Assembly: GCA_015066085.1 (NCBI GenBank)
Contig: SVPA01000003.1
Span: forward strand, 1 to 64,000
Length of the DNA stretch: 64,000 nucleotides
Direction: 5' to 3'
Source: Oscillospiraceae bacterium
Lineage (GTDB): Bacteria; Bacillota; Clostridia; Oscillospirales; Acutalibacteraceae
In this document: positions 11,111-20,092 of the stretch, one piece after another
How the letters are laid out: each line of letters opens with the position of its first letter
How positions within the stretch are numbered: position 1 is the first letter of the stretch
Notes under the pieces: generated by a model
Seen by the model: only the letters and a program-made list of their open reading frames with translations
What the model was told of the DNA's origin: nothing
Databases searched by the model: none
Translations under genes and position numbers: made by a program

Positions 11111-12325
11111 ATGGCTGATAAAATTCAAATGAAAACACCTCTTGTCGAAATGGACGGAGATGAAATGACCAGAATCATCTGGAAAATGATTAAGGATATC
11201 CTTATTTATCCTTATGTTGACTTAAAATCAGAATATTACGATTTGGGTCTTGAATATAGAGACCAAACTAACGACCAGGTAACTGTTGACTCTGCAAAGG
11301 CTACCCTTAAATATGGCGTTGCAGTTAAGTGTGCTACCATTACTCCTAATGCAGCCCGTGTTGAAGAGTATAACCTTAAAGAAATGTGGAAATCCCCTAA
11401 CGGTACTATTCGTGCTATTTTAGACGGTACTGTATTCAGAACTCCTATTATTGTTAAAGGAATTACTCCTTTTATTCCAACTTGGACAAAACCCATTACA
11501 ATTGCTCGTCATGCATACGGCGATATTTATAAGAATACCGAGATGCAGGTTAAAAAAGGCTCTAAATGTGAACTTGTTTGCACTGATGAAAGCGGAAATG
11601 AAACCCGTTCTTTAATTTATGATTTCGCTGATAGTGACGGAATTATTCAAGGTGTTCACAACAAGGATGCATCAATTGCTTCCTTTGCAAGAAGTTGCTT
11701 TAATTTCGCGCTTGATACAAAGCAAGATGTTTGGTTTGCTACTAAAGATACTATTTCTAAAAAGTATGACCACCGCTTTAAAGATATATTTGCAGAAGTA
11801 TTTGAAGCAGAATATAAAGAAAAATTTGAAAAAGCAGGTATTGAATATTTCTACACTCTTATCGACGATGCAGTTGCCCGTGTTGTTCGTTCAAACGGCG
11901 GTTATATCTGGGCTTGTAAAAACTATGACGGCGATGTTATGTCTGATATGGTTGCTACCGCATATGGCTCGCTCGCTATGATGACCTCTGTGCTCGTTTC
12001 TCCTGACGGGGTATACGAATACGAGGCTGCTCACGGAACGGTTCAGAGACACTATTATAAGCATTTAAAGGGCGAAAAGACCTCTACCAACAGCGTTGCT
12101 ACCCTTTTTGCTTGGACAGGCGCTCTGCGTAAGCGTGGCGAACTTGACAACACTCCCGACCTTTGCGACTTCGCAGATAAACTTGAAAAAGCAACAATTA
12201 AAACTATTGAAGACGGTGTAATGACCGGCGACCTTGCTTCCCTTTCAACTATTGAAAACAAGCGTACGGTTGACACCGAAACATTCCTTGTTGAAATCAA
12301 TAACCGTCTTAAAGAAATGATGTAA
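11111..12325 (+). CDS. icd: NADP-dependent isocitrate dehydrogenase (eukaryote-like type)
   Basis: [51 protein letters not shown]. Confidence 0.95.
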   Translation: MADKIQMKTPLVEMDGDEMTRIIWKMIKDILIYPYVDLKSEYYDLGLEYRDQTNDQVTVDSAKATLKYGVAVKCATITPNAARVEEYNLKEMWKSPNGTIRAILDGTVFRTPIIVKGITPFIPTWTKPITIARHAYGDIYKNTEMQVKKGSKCELVCTDESGNETRSLIYDFADSDGIIQGVHNKDASIASFARSCFNFALDTKQDVWFATKDTISKKYDHRFKDIFAEVFEAEYKEKFEKAGIEYFYTLIDDAVARVVRSNGGYIWACKNYDGDVMSDMVATAYGSLAMMTSVLVSPDGVYEYEAAHGTVQRHYYKHLKGEKTSTNSVATLFAWTGALRKRGELDNTPDLCDFADKLEKATIKTIEDGVMTGDLASLSTIENKRTVDTETFLVEINNRLKEMM

Positions 12326-12330
12326 AATTA

Positions 12331-12362
12331 AAATCCGATGTATCAAACGATACATCGGATTT
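12331..12362. terminator. Bidirectional terminator between icd and gltA
   Basis: AAATCCGATGTATC-AAAC-GATACATCGGATTT. Confidence 0.85.
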
Positions 12363-12363
12363 T

Positions 12364-13731
12364 TTATCTGTCTTCAAGTTTTGTGTAAGGACGTTCGGGC
12401 TGAACGCTTTGATATGCAGGACGAATTATTTTACTTGAGTTTACAAGTTCCTCAATTCTATGTGCACTCCAACCAGCAATACGAGCAATAGCGAAAATAG
12501 GAGTGTAAAGTTCATGAGGAAGGTCGAGCATTGAGTAAACGAAACCACTGTAAAAGTCAATATTTGCGCTAACCTTTTTCTGCATATTTTTATGCTCTGC
12601 AACAACTTCGGGAGCAAGTTTATGAATATTAGAATATAAAACAAATTCTTTTTCTCTTCCCTTTTCAACGGCAAGTTGTTCTACAAAGTTTCTAAAGATA
12701 TTGCAACGAGGGTCAGAAACAGTATAAACTGCGTGGCCGATACCATAAATAAGACCTGATTTATCGAAGGCTTCTTTATTAAGCATACGCTTTAAATAAT
12801 CGCGGATTTCTTCTTCATCGGTCCAGTCGCGGATTTCCTTTTTCATAGCGTCGAACATTTGGCATACCTTAATGTTTGCGCCGCCGTGTTTAGGTCCTTT
12901 AAGAGAACAAAGAGAAGCCGCTATAGCCGAATAAGTATCGGTACCCGAAGAAGTAACTACTCGGTCGGTGAAGGTAGAGTTGTTACCGCCGCCGTGTTCA
13001 GCGTGAAGAACGAGGGCAAGGTCGAGAATTTTTGCTTCAAGTTTTGTATATTTATTGTCGGGACGAAGTATGCTTAAAATATTTTCAGCGGTAGAAAGTT
13101 TAGGGTTAGGGTTATGAATTACAAGAGGTTTACCCTTTCTAAAATGAATATATGCTTGGTACGCATAAATAGCCATTAAAGGGAAGGTTGAAATAAGGCG
13201 AATAGACTGTTTAAGAACATTAGGAATAGAAGTGTCGTTAGCCATATCGTCGTAAGAATAAAGGGTTAAAACACTTCTTGCAAGAGAGTTCATAATATCG
13301 CCGTTAGAAGCTTTAAAAATTACGTCGCGAACAAAACTATTAGGAAGCGCTCTGTTGGCTGCAAGTAATTTATTAAAACTTTCAAGTTGGGTAGCGTTAG
13401 GAAGTTCACCGAATAATAGAAGGTAAACAGTTTCTTCAAAACCAAAACGGTCTTCTTTTAAAAAGCCATCTACCAGTTCGTTAATATCAATACCGCGATA
13501 ATATAGTTCACCATCAATGTTAGTAACAACACCATCAATTTCTCGTGAAGAATAAATAGTTGAAATTTCGGTAAGGCCGGTTAAAACACCTTTTCCTTTT
13601 GCATCACGCAGTCCACGATTAACTTTATTTTCGATGAAGAGTTCGGGAGCAATTTTGTCGTTTTCACAACAAAGTTTCGCAAGCTCTTCTATTTCAGGTG
13701 TAATTATTGAGAATTTTTTAGATGACATCAA
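12364..13731 (-). CDS. gltA: Citrate synthase
   Basis: YRGIDINELV; LHAEHGGGNNSTFTDRVV; GPKHGGAN; GIGHAVYTVSDPR. Confidence 0.95.
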   Translation of the reverse strand: MMSSKKFSIITPEIEELAKLCCENDKIAPELFIENKVNRGLRDAKGKGVLTGLTEISTIYSSREIDGVVTNIDGELYYRGIDINELVDGFLKEDRFGFEETVYLLLFGELPNATQLESFNKLLAANRALPNSFVRDVIFKASNGDIMNSLARSVLTLYSYDDMANDTSIPNVLKQSIRLISTFPLMAIYAYQAYIHFRKGKPLVIHNPNPKLSTAENILSILRPDNKYTKLEAKILDLALVLHAEHGGGNNSTFTDRVVTSSGTDTYSAIAASLCSLKGPKHGGANIKVCQMFDAMKKEIRDWTDEEEIRDYLKRMLNKEAFDKSGLIYGIGHAVYTVSDPRCNIFRNFVEQLAVEKGREKEFVLYSNIHKLAPEVVAEHKNMQKKVSANIDFYSGFVYSMLDLPHELYTPIFAIARIAGWSAHRIEELVNSSKIIRPAYQSVQPERPYTKLEDR

Positions 13732-13821
13732 ATAACTCCTAGATATTATTTCTAATTATTATAACTCTTTTCACATATATTTGTCAACCGTATTAAGTAT
13801 TTATTCTTTGCTAAAAAGGAA

Positions 13822-13848
13822 AAAACTCCGCTAGTTAAGCGGAGTTTT
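13822..13848 (-). terminator. Intrinsic terminator downstream of tRNA-Lys
   Basis: ACTCCGCT-AGTTA-AGCGGAGT plus T/A tract. Confidence 0.8.
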
Positions 13849-13849
13849 T

Positions 13850-13925
13850 TGGTGATCTATCGGAGATTCGAACTCCGGACACCTTGATTAAAAGTCAAGT
13901 GCTCTGCCGGCTGAGCTAATAGATC
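13850..13925 (-). tRNA. tRNA-Lys(UUU)
   Basis: Reverse complement GATCTATTAGCTCAGCCGGCAGAGCACTTGACTTTTAATCAAGGTGTCCGGAGTTCGAATCTCCGATAGATCACCA; cloverleaf, anticodon TTT, encoded CCA. Confidence 0.96.
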
Positions 13926-13980
13926 AAATTTGCAACATTGGTATTATATCAACATTGCACCTAAATGTCAAGCGTTATTT

Positions 13981-14014
13981 TTGCGGAAGTTTAAATTTTT
14001 TTAAACTTCCGCAA
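13981..14014 (-). terminator. Terminator downstream of leuS
   Basis: TTGCGGAAGTTTAAA...TTTAAACTTCCGCAA. Confidence 0.8.
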
Positions 14015-14020
14015 AATGTA

Positions 14021-16426
14021 CTATTTTACAACAATATTTACTAGTTTTTTAGGCACATAGAGTTCCTTAATTACGGTCTTATTTGCTATTTCCGCTGCGA
14101 CTACAGCATCGCCTTTTACAAGGGCAATTGCATCTTCAGAAGAAATGTCAGCGGGTATGTTAAGTCTTGCCTTAATTTTGCCGTTAATTTGTGCAACAAT
14201 TTCGACCGTAGACTCAACACATTTTGCCTCGTCATATTTAGGCCACTGCGCAGCGTTTAACATTCCATCATAACCACAGCATTCCCACAGTTCTTCAGTA
14301 ATATGTGGTGCAAAAGGATTAAGGAGAATAAGAAGGGTTTCAAATTCTGCACGGTTGATTCTGCCGAGTGAAGAAATGTCATTAAGCAACGCCATAAGGG
14401 TAGCGATAGCGGTATTCATTTTGAGCGTTTCAATGTCTTCAGAAACCTTCTTAATTGCCTTGTTAAAGGCAGTTTCAAGTTCTTTAGAGTAACTGTCCCC
14501 CTCAACAAGAATATCGTTTAAAGACCAAATACGGTCAAGGAAACGCTTACATCCTTTAATTGAATCAGATTTCCAGGGAGCAGCCTTTTCAAAGTCGCCT
14601 ATGAACATCTCGTAAAGACGCATGGTATCTGCGCCATAGTCACGGATAATATCATCCGGGTTAACGACATTTCCACGGGATTTAGACATTTTTTCGCCGT
14701 TTTCTCCAAGAATCATTCCGTGGCTTGTACGCTTAGCATAAGGCTCTGCGGTCGGTACAACACCTATATCATAAAGGAATTTGTGCCAGAAACGGCTATA
14801 AAGCAGATGCAAGGTGGTATGTTCCATACCGCCGTTATACCAATCAACAGAAAGCCAGTATTCAAGTGCTTCTTTGGAAGCAAGTTCCTTATCGTTGTGG
14901 GGGTCGCAGTAACGCAGGAAGTACCAAGAAGAACCTGCCCATTGAGGCATTGTATCTGTTTCACGAACAGCTTTTTTTCCGCATTTTGGACAGGTTGTAG
15001 TAATCCAATCTGTCATTTTTGCGAGCGGAGATTCGCCGTTATCGGTAGGTTCATATGAATCAACCATCGGTAAAAGCAAAGGAAGTTCGCTTTCCGGTAG
15101 AGGCACATATCCACAATCATCACAGTGAACAATTGGGATAGGTTCGCCCCAATATCTTTGACGAGAAAATACCCAGTCACGAAGTTTGTAATTGACCTTA
15201 AGTTCTCCAAGGCCTCGCTGTTTAAGCCAATCAGTAATTGTCTTTTTAGCCTCATCAACAGTTAGTCCGTTAAGGAAACCGGAATTTACCATATTACCTG
15301 TTGAACACTCGGTATAAGCCTCTTCCTCAGGGTTTCCGCCGGCAACCACCTCGATAATTGGAAGATTAAATTTCTTTGCAAATTCCCAGTCGCGAGTATC
15401 GTGTGCGGGCACCGCCATAATAGCACCTGTACCGTAAGAAATAAGAACATAATCGGAAATGAAAATAGGAATTTCCTTTTCGGTAACGGGGTTGATTGCC
15501 ATTACGCCTTCAAGTCTGACGCCGGTTTTATCTTTTGCAAGTTCGGTGCGCTCAAAATCAGACTTTTTGGCAGCAGCAATTTGGTATTCTTTCACTGCGT
15601 CTAAATTAGTTATGTTATTTGCCCAGGCATCAAGTAAAGGATGTTCAGGCGACATTACCATATATGTAGCACCAAATAAAGTGTCTGCACGGGTTGAGAA
15701 TACTTCCAAAACATCGCCTAAAGTAGTATTAAACTTAATTTGAGTACCGGTAGAACGGCCAATCCAGTTCTTTTGCTGAACTTTTACGCGGTCAATGAAA
15801 TCAACCGTATCAAGCCCTTCAAGAAGTTTTTCGGCATAATCGGTAATTTTAAGCATCCATTGACTTTTTTCTTTGCGGAGAACTTCGCTTCCGCAACGCT
15901 CACAAACGCCGTTAACTACCTCCTCGTTAGCAAGCACGCATTTACAGGAAGTACACCAGTTTACAGGCATCTTCTTTTTATAGGCAAGACCGTTTTCGAA
16001 AAGTTTAAGGAAAATCCACTGGGTCCACTTATAATATTCGGGGTCCGTAGTGTTGATTTCAGCACTCCAGTCGAAAGAAAAGCCAAGACTTTTAAGTTGC
16101 TTTTTGAAGTTTGCAATATTATTTTTAGTAACTATTTCGGGATGTATATGGTTCTTGATTGCAAAGTTTTCGGTAGGAAGGCCGAAAGCGTCCCAACCCA
16201 TCGGATAAAGAACATTAAAGCCTTCCAGTCGCTTTTTACGGGCAACAATATCAAGTGCGGTATAAGAACGGGGGTGTCCTACATGAAGTCCCTGACCGGA
16301 AGGATAAGGAAATTCAACAAGGCCGTAGAATTTTGGAAGAGTGTAATCTTTTTTTGTAGCAAAAGTTTGGTTTTCATCCCAAATATTCTGCCACTTTTTT
16401 TCAATTTGACTGTAATTATATTTCAA
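14021..16426 (-). CDS. leuS: Leucyl-tRNA synthetase
   Basis: [21 protein letters not shown] (HIGH); [14 protein letters not shown] (KMSKS); CP1 editing domain. Confidence 0.98.
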   Translation of the reverse strand: MKYNYSQIEKKWQNIWDENQTFATKKDYTLPKFYGLVEFPYPSGQGLHVGHPRSYTALDIVARKKRLEGFNVLYPMGWDAFGLPTENFAIKNHIHPEIVTKNNIANFKKQLKSLGFSFDWSAEINTTDPEYYKWTQWIFLKLFENGLAYKKKMPVNWCTSCKCVLANEEVVNGVCERCGSEVLRKEKSQWMLKITDYAEKLLEGLDTVDFIDRVKVQQKNWIGRSTGTQIKFNTTLGDVLEVFSTRADTLFGATYMVMSPEHPLLDAWANNITNLDAVKEYQIAAAKKSDFERTELAKDKTGVRLEGVMAINPVTEKEIPIFISDYVLISYGTGAIMAVPAHDTRDWEFAKKFNLPIIEVVAGGNPEEEAYTECSTGNMVNSGFLNGLTVDEAKKTITDWLKQRGLGELKVNYKLRDWVFSRQRYWGEPIPIVHCDDCGYVPLPESELPLLLPMVDSYEPTDNGESPLAKMTDWITTTCPKCGKKAVRETDTMPQWAGSSWYFLRYCDPHNDKELASKEALEYWLSVDWYNGGMEHTTLHLLYSRFWHKFLYDIGVVPTAEPYAKRTSHGMILGENGEKMSKSRGNVVNPDDIIRDYGADTMRLYEMFIGDFEKAAPWKSDSIKGCKRFLDRIWSLNDILVEGDSYSKELETAFNKAIKKVSEDIETLKMNTAIATLMALLNDISSLGRINRAEFETLLILLNPFAPHITEELWECCGYDGMLNAAQWPKYDEAKCVESTVEIVAQINGKIKARLNIPADISSEDAIALVKGDAVVAAEIANKTVIKELYVPKKLVNIVVK

Positions 16427-16428
16427 TT

Positions 16429-16794
16429 TTATTCCTCCCTGGCGGATGTTAAAATATTATCTAAATCGATTTTTTCGCCGTCATCCCACATGCGGTCAAG
16501 ATTATAATATTCTCTTGTATCTTTAGTGAAAATGTGGATTACTACCCCGCAATAATCAAGCAAAATCCAACCCGTAGCCTTTCCTTCTATATGGTCGGGC
16601 TCATAACCTGACTCGGAAAGTTTTTCTTCAACATAGTCAGCAAGAGCCCTTACGTGAGTACTGGAAGTTGCGGTTGCAATTATAAATGTTTCGGCAATAA
16701 CAGTAAGTTCCCCAACTTCTATTGCCGAAATATTCATGGCTTTTTTATCATTAAGAGCGTTTACGGCTATTTCAATAATTTTATCTGATTTCAA
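16429..16794 (-). CDS. rsfS: Ribosome silencing factor RsfS/Iojap
   Basis: [34 protein letters not shown] start with upstream AGAGGAG; the ORF track N-terminal extension overlaps yqeK and is likely artefactual. Confidence 0.9.
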   Translation of the reverse strand: MKSDKIIEIAVNALNDKKAMNISAIEVGELTVIAETFIIATATSSTHVRALADYVEEKLSESGYEPDHIEGKATGWILLDYCGVVIHIFTKDTREYYNLDRMWDDGEKIDLDNILTSAREE

Positions 16795-16795
16795 T

Positions 16796-17374
16796 TTAAA
16801 TCTCCTCTGACTTAAGTTTTTGCGTAATTTCATAGTATGCCGACATAGTGTCGGAGTGAGGGACAAATCCCTTTGTTTTAAGACTTTTAATAGTGTATTT
16901 TAGTGAATACTCCATTGCTTTCTCAAGGCTAATATCAACAAGTTGCCGCATGATATCGACATCAGGATATTTTCGGTCTGCTGATGTAAAATCTGCAAGA
17001 TAAACAATTTTTTCAAGCAGACTCATATTTTTTCGTGCAGTTGTGTGATATCTAATTGCACTGATAATATCGTTATCATCAATGAAAAGAATGTGTTTAA
17101 CATAGGCCGAGCCTGTTATTGCGTGCCAAAGTTTTTCTGAATTTCTTTCTTGTTCGGTAAGTATTATATCAAACCTCTCAAAAACCTTCAAGTGCTCTTC
17201 TTTGGAATAATTTTTAGTTATATCATGTAGAAGCCCTGCTAAAAAGGCTTTTTCTTGATTTTCACCATATTTAATAGCCAGGCGCTTTGCTTCGTCTGCG
17301 ACACAAAGCGAGTGGTAGTATCTATAATCATCAAGATTTTCTCTTATAATCTTTTTATAATCTTCAAGCGTCAT
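16796..17374 (-). CDS. yqeK: HD-domain Ap4A hydrolase-type protein YqeK
   Basis: HSLCVADEAKRLA...LAGLLHDITK; conserved between nadD and rsfS. Confidence 0.9.
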   Translation of the reverse strand: MTLEDYKKIIRENLDDYRYYHSLCVADEAKRLAIKYGENQEKAFLAGLLHDITKNYSKEEHLKVFERFDIILTEQERNSEKLWHAITGSAYVKHILFIDDNDIISAIRYHTTARKNMSLLEKIVYLADFTSADRKYPDVDIMRQLVDISLEKAMEYSLKYTIKSLKTKGFVPHSDTMSAYYEITQKLKSEEI

Positions 17375-17979
17375 TATATTTCCCCATAAACATTGTTTGA
17401 AAAAATATAGTTTGCAATCTCGGGTAATAAATACCTATCAACCGATAAACCTTCTTTTATCATTTCTCTGATTTGTGAAGAAGAAATATCAGTAATATCT
17501 TCGTCAAGCGCAATTATTTTTCCGCCTAAATTTTTAAGTTTATCAATAGAATCATTATACTGATTTATATCTTTATTTTTCCTGAAAAAAGTAATTATAT
17601 CAGAAATATCCAGAATTTCTTTATAACTTTTCCATTGGTCAAAGGATATCAGCATATCAGCGCCAACGGTAATTGCAATTTTTTCGTTTGGAAAAAGTTT
17701 TTTAATTTCACAAAGTGTATCGATAGTATAACTTTTTCCTTCCCTATCAAGTTCAATTTTACTGACTTCGGCTTTTGAGAATAAGTTTGAAACTATTTCG
17801 CACATTTTTACTCGATGATGCTCATCAGCCAGAAAGGAACTTTGTTTATGGGGAGGAATTTTTGTTGGAATTATAATTACCTTATCGATAAAATCCTTAC
17901 CGCAAAGGGCACTAATAATCTCAAAATGTCCTTTATGTATTGGATTAAAAGTTCCTCCAAAAACAGCAATAGTACCCAT
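17374..17979 (-). CDS. nadD: Nicotinate-nucleotide adenylyltransferase
   Basis: FGGTFNPIHKGHFEI; ISSSQIREMI. Confidence 0.94.
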   Translation of the reverse strand: MGTIAVFGGTFNPIHKGHFEIISALCGKDFIDKVIIIPTKIPPHKQSSFLADEHHRVKMCEIVSNLFSKAEVSKIELDREGKSYTIDTLCEIKKLFPNEKIAITVGADMLISFDQWKSYKEILDISDIITFFRKNKDINQYNDSIDKLKNLGGKIIALDEDITDISSSQIREMIKEGLSVDRYLLPEIANYIFSNNVYGEI

Positions 17980-17981
17980 AA

Positions 17982-18275
17982 CTACTTAACAAGAACTATA
18001 GTTTTATGTTCTTTGCTTTCTTTGTAAAGAACAAAGCGAGAACCAATTACCTGAACGACATCAGCACCAACAGAATCTGCAATATTATTTGCAGCCTCTT
18101 TTGAAGTTATAGGAGAAGTTTCAAGAACTCTCATTTTAATAAGTTCACGGGCTTCAAGAGCATCCTTAACCTGAATAACTAATTGGTCGTTAATACCGCC
18201 TTTTCCAACCTGAAAAATTGTATCCATAGAGTTAGCCATACCTCTAAGTTGGGCTCTTTGTCTAGAATTTAACAT
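17982..18275 (-). CDS. yhbY: YhbY-family (CRM domain) RNA-binding protein
   Basis: LNSRQRAQLRGMANSMDTIFQVGKGGI. Confidence 0.9.
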   Translation of the reverse strand: MLNSRQRAQLRGMANSMDTIFQVGKGGINDQLVIQVKDALEARELIKMRVLETSPITSKEAANNIADSVGADVVQVIGSRFVLYKESKEHKTIVLVK

Positions 18276-18278
18276 AAA

Positions 18279-18887
18279 TCAAACCTCTTTCATATATTCA
18301 CACAGTACTTTAGAAAATTCTTCAAGTGCTCGTCCTCGGTGGCTTACCGAGTCTTTTTCTTTGTCAGAAATTGTGCCGAAACAACCAACACTGGAAACAA
18401 AAAGCGGGTCATATCCAAAACCATTATTACCGCACTTTTCTTCAGCAATATATCCGTGACATTCGCCTTTTGCTTTTAGGGTTGTTCCGTTTGGAAAAAC
18501 ACAGACGATACTACAAACGAATTTTGCGGTTCTATCGTCTTTTTTGACATCTTTTAACAGACTGAGAAGTTTTTGATTATTTTTTTCATTATCAACAGGT
18601 TCTCCGGCAAATCTTGCAGAATATATTCCCGGCGCACCGTCTAAATAATCAACGCAGAGTCCCGAATCGTCGGCAATGGAAGGCAGACCGGTCGCTTTCA
18701 TTGCGGAATTTGCCTTTAAAAAAGCGTTTTCTTCAAAAGTTAAGCCCGTTTCTTCAACATCTTCAAGAGTGAAATCCAAATCGGATTCACAGATAACATC
18801 ATAATTTAAATCGCTGAGTATTCTTTTAAACTCAATTAACTTGTGTTTGTTTTTGGTAGCCAAAAAGAACTTCATTTTTTCCTCCAA
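18279..18887 (-). CDS. rdgB: XTP/dITP diphosphatase (RdgB/HAM1)
   Basis: FLATKNKHKLIEF; GLTFEENAFLKA; ADDSGLCVDYLDGAPGIYSARFAG; SHRGRAL. Confidence 0.93.
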   Translation of the reverse strand: MEEKMKFFLATKNKHKLIEFKRILSDLNYDVICESDLDFTLEDVEETGLTFEENAFLKANSAMKATGLPSIADDSGLCVDYLDGAPGIYSARFAGEPVDNEKNNQKLLSLLKDVKKDDRTAKFVCSIVCVFPNGTTLKAKGECHGYIAEEKCGNNGFGYDPLFVSSVGCFGTISDKEKDSVSHRGRALEEFSKVLCEYMKEV

Positions 18888-18894
18888 TTAGGCC

Positions 18895-19169
18895 TAAGCA
18901 AACACGAATAATCCGAACCTGATTTTAAAGGCTCAATTTTCGTCTTTGCATTGTTAAAATACTCGTTAATCCGTCAGGATTAACTGCGTTTTGTGCCTCG
19001 CACAGCCAAAAATTCAACTCTTTAAAATTCTGCGACCTAAAACGGGCAGAATTTCGAGTGATTTTTGGTGCGGAAGAATCCGTCAGGCTAACGCCTACGG
19101 GTGATGACAAACCGAAAAGTGCCGAAAGAATGCCGTTTTAGGCAGGTTCGGATTATTCGTGTTTGCTTA
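18895..19169. mobile_element. MITE-like or structured repeat element with perfect 27-bp terminal inverted repeats
   Basis: TAAGCAAACACGAATAATCCGAACCTG (18895-18921) vs CAGGTTCGGATTATTCGTGTTTGCTTA (19143-19169); nested internal hairpins at 18965-18984, 19006-19068 and 19081-19099. Confidence 0.75.
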
Positions 19170-20069
19170 AAACAAGGCATCGACAAACATTTTGTTATCA
19201 AAAGGTTGCAGGTCGTCAATCTGTTCGCCTACTCCAATGAATTTAACGGGAATATTAAGGTCATTACCGATTGAAATAACGACTCCGCCTTTTGCAGTGC
19301 CGTCAAGTTTTGTGAGAACTATTCCGGTAATATCTGTAACCGATTTAAACTCCCTTGCTTGATTTACGGCGTTTTGACCTGTGGTAGCATCAAGGACTAA
19401 AAGAGCCTCTACATTTGCATCGGGTAGTTCCCTACCAATTACACGATACATTTTAGCGAGTTCATCCATTAGATTCTTTTTGTTATGAAGTCTGCCGGCA
19501 GTATCGCAAATAAGAACATCAACCTTTTTTGCTTTTGCAGAAACAACAGCGTCAAAAATTACTGCAGCAGGGTCAGTTCCGGGTACGTTTTTAACAATTT
19601 GAACATCGGCTCTTTCTGCCCAGAGCGCAAGTTGGTCGATTGCTGCTGCACGAAATGTGTCGGCAGCAGCCAACATTACACTCTTGCCTTGCGATTTAAG
19701 GACAGAGGCAAGTTTTCCGATAGTTGTCGTTTTTCCAACCCCGTTAACACCTATTACCATAATAACAGAAGGTTTAGTGTCAAGATGAAGACTTGTTTCT
19801 TTATTTGTCATCTCATAAAGTATTTCTTTTAGAAGTACTTTTACTTCTTCAGGGTCAGTGATTCGGTTTTCTTTAATTCTTTTGCGCAGATTTTCGCAAA
19901 TATCATTTGCCGTATTTGCGCCAATGTCTGACATTATAAGAATCTCTTCAAGTTCTTCAATTAGTTCCTCATCAATTTTTGTGAAGGAACCGATTACCGA
20001 GTTGACCGAATCAACAAATGCGTTTCGGGTTTTATTAAGTCCTTTTTTAATTTTATCAAAAAAAGCCAT
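19167..20069 (-). CDS. ftsY: Signal recognition particle receptor FtsY
   Basis: GVNGVGKTTTIGKLA; DTFRAAA; DTAGRLHNK; TKLDGTAKGG; GVGEQIDDLQPFD. Confidence 0.96.
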   Translation of the reverse strand: MAFFDKIKKGLNKTRNAFVDSVNSVIGSFTKIDEELIEELEEILIMSDIGANTANDICENLRKRIKENRITDPEEVKVLLKEILYEMTNKETSLHLDTKPSVIMVIGVNGVGKTTTIGKLASVLKSQGKSVMLAAADTFRAAAIDQLALWAERADVQIVKNVPGTDPAAVIFDAVVSAKAKKVDVLICDTAGRLHNKKNLMDELAKMYRVIGRELPDANVEALLVLDATTGQNAVNQAREFKSVTDITGIVLTKLDGTAKGGVVISIGNDLNIPVKFIGVGEQIDDLQPFDNKMFVDALF

Positions 20070-20092
20070 TATAATCTCCAAGAGTAATATTT

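Noticed and set aside
12859-13077. Many plus-strand ORFs opposite known minus-strand genes (also e.g. 15740-16507, 42506-43069, 1461-1814)
   Set aside because: Antisense shadow ORFs of conserved genes with no recognisable domains.
16795-16866. N-terminal extension of rsfS in the ORF track
   Set aside because: Overlaps yqeK coding sequence. TTG at 16794 with AGAGGAG is the better start.
18925-19110. 61-aa minus-strand ORF inside the TIR element
   Set aside because: It lies wholly within hairpin-rich repeat sequence, has no good SD and no recognisable domain. Probably incidental.
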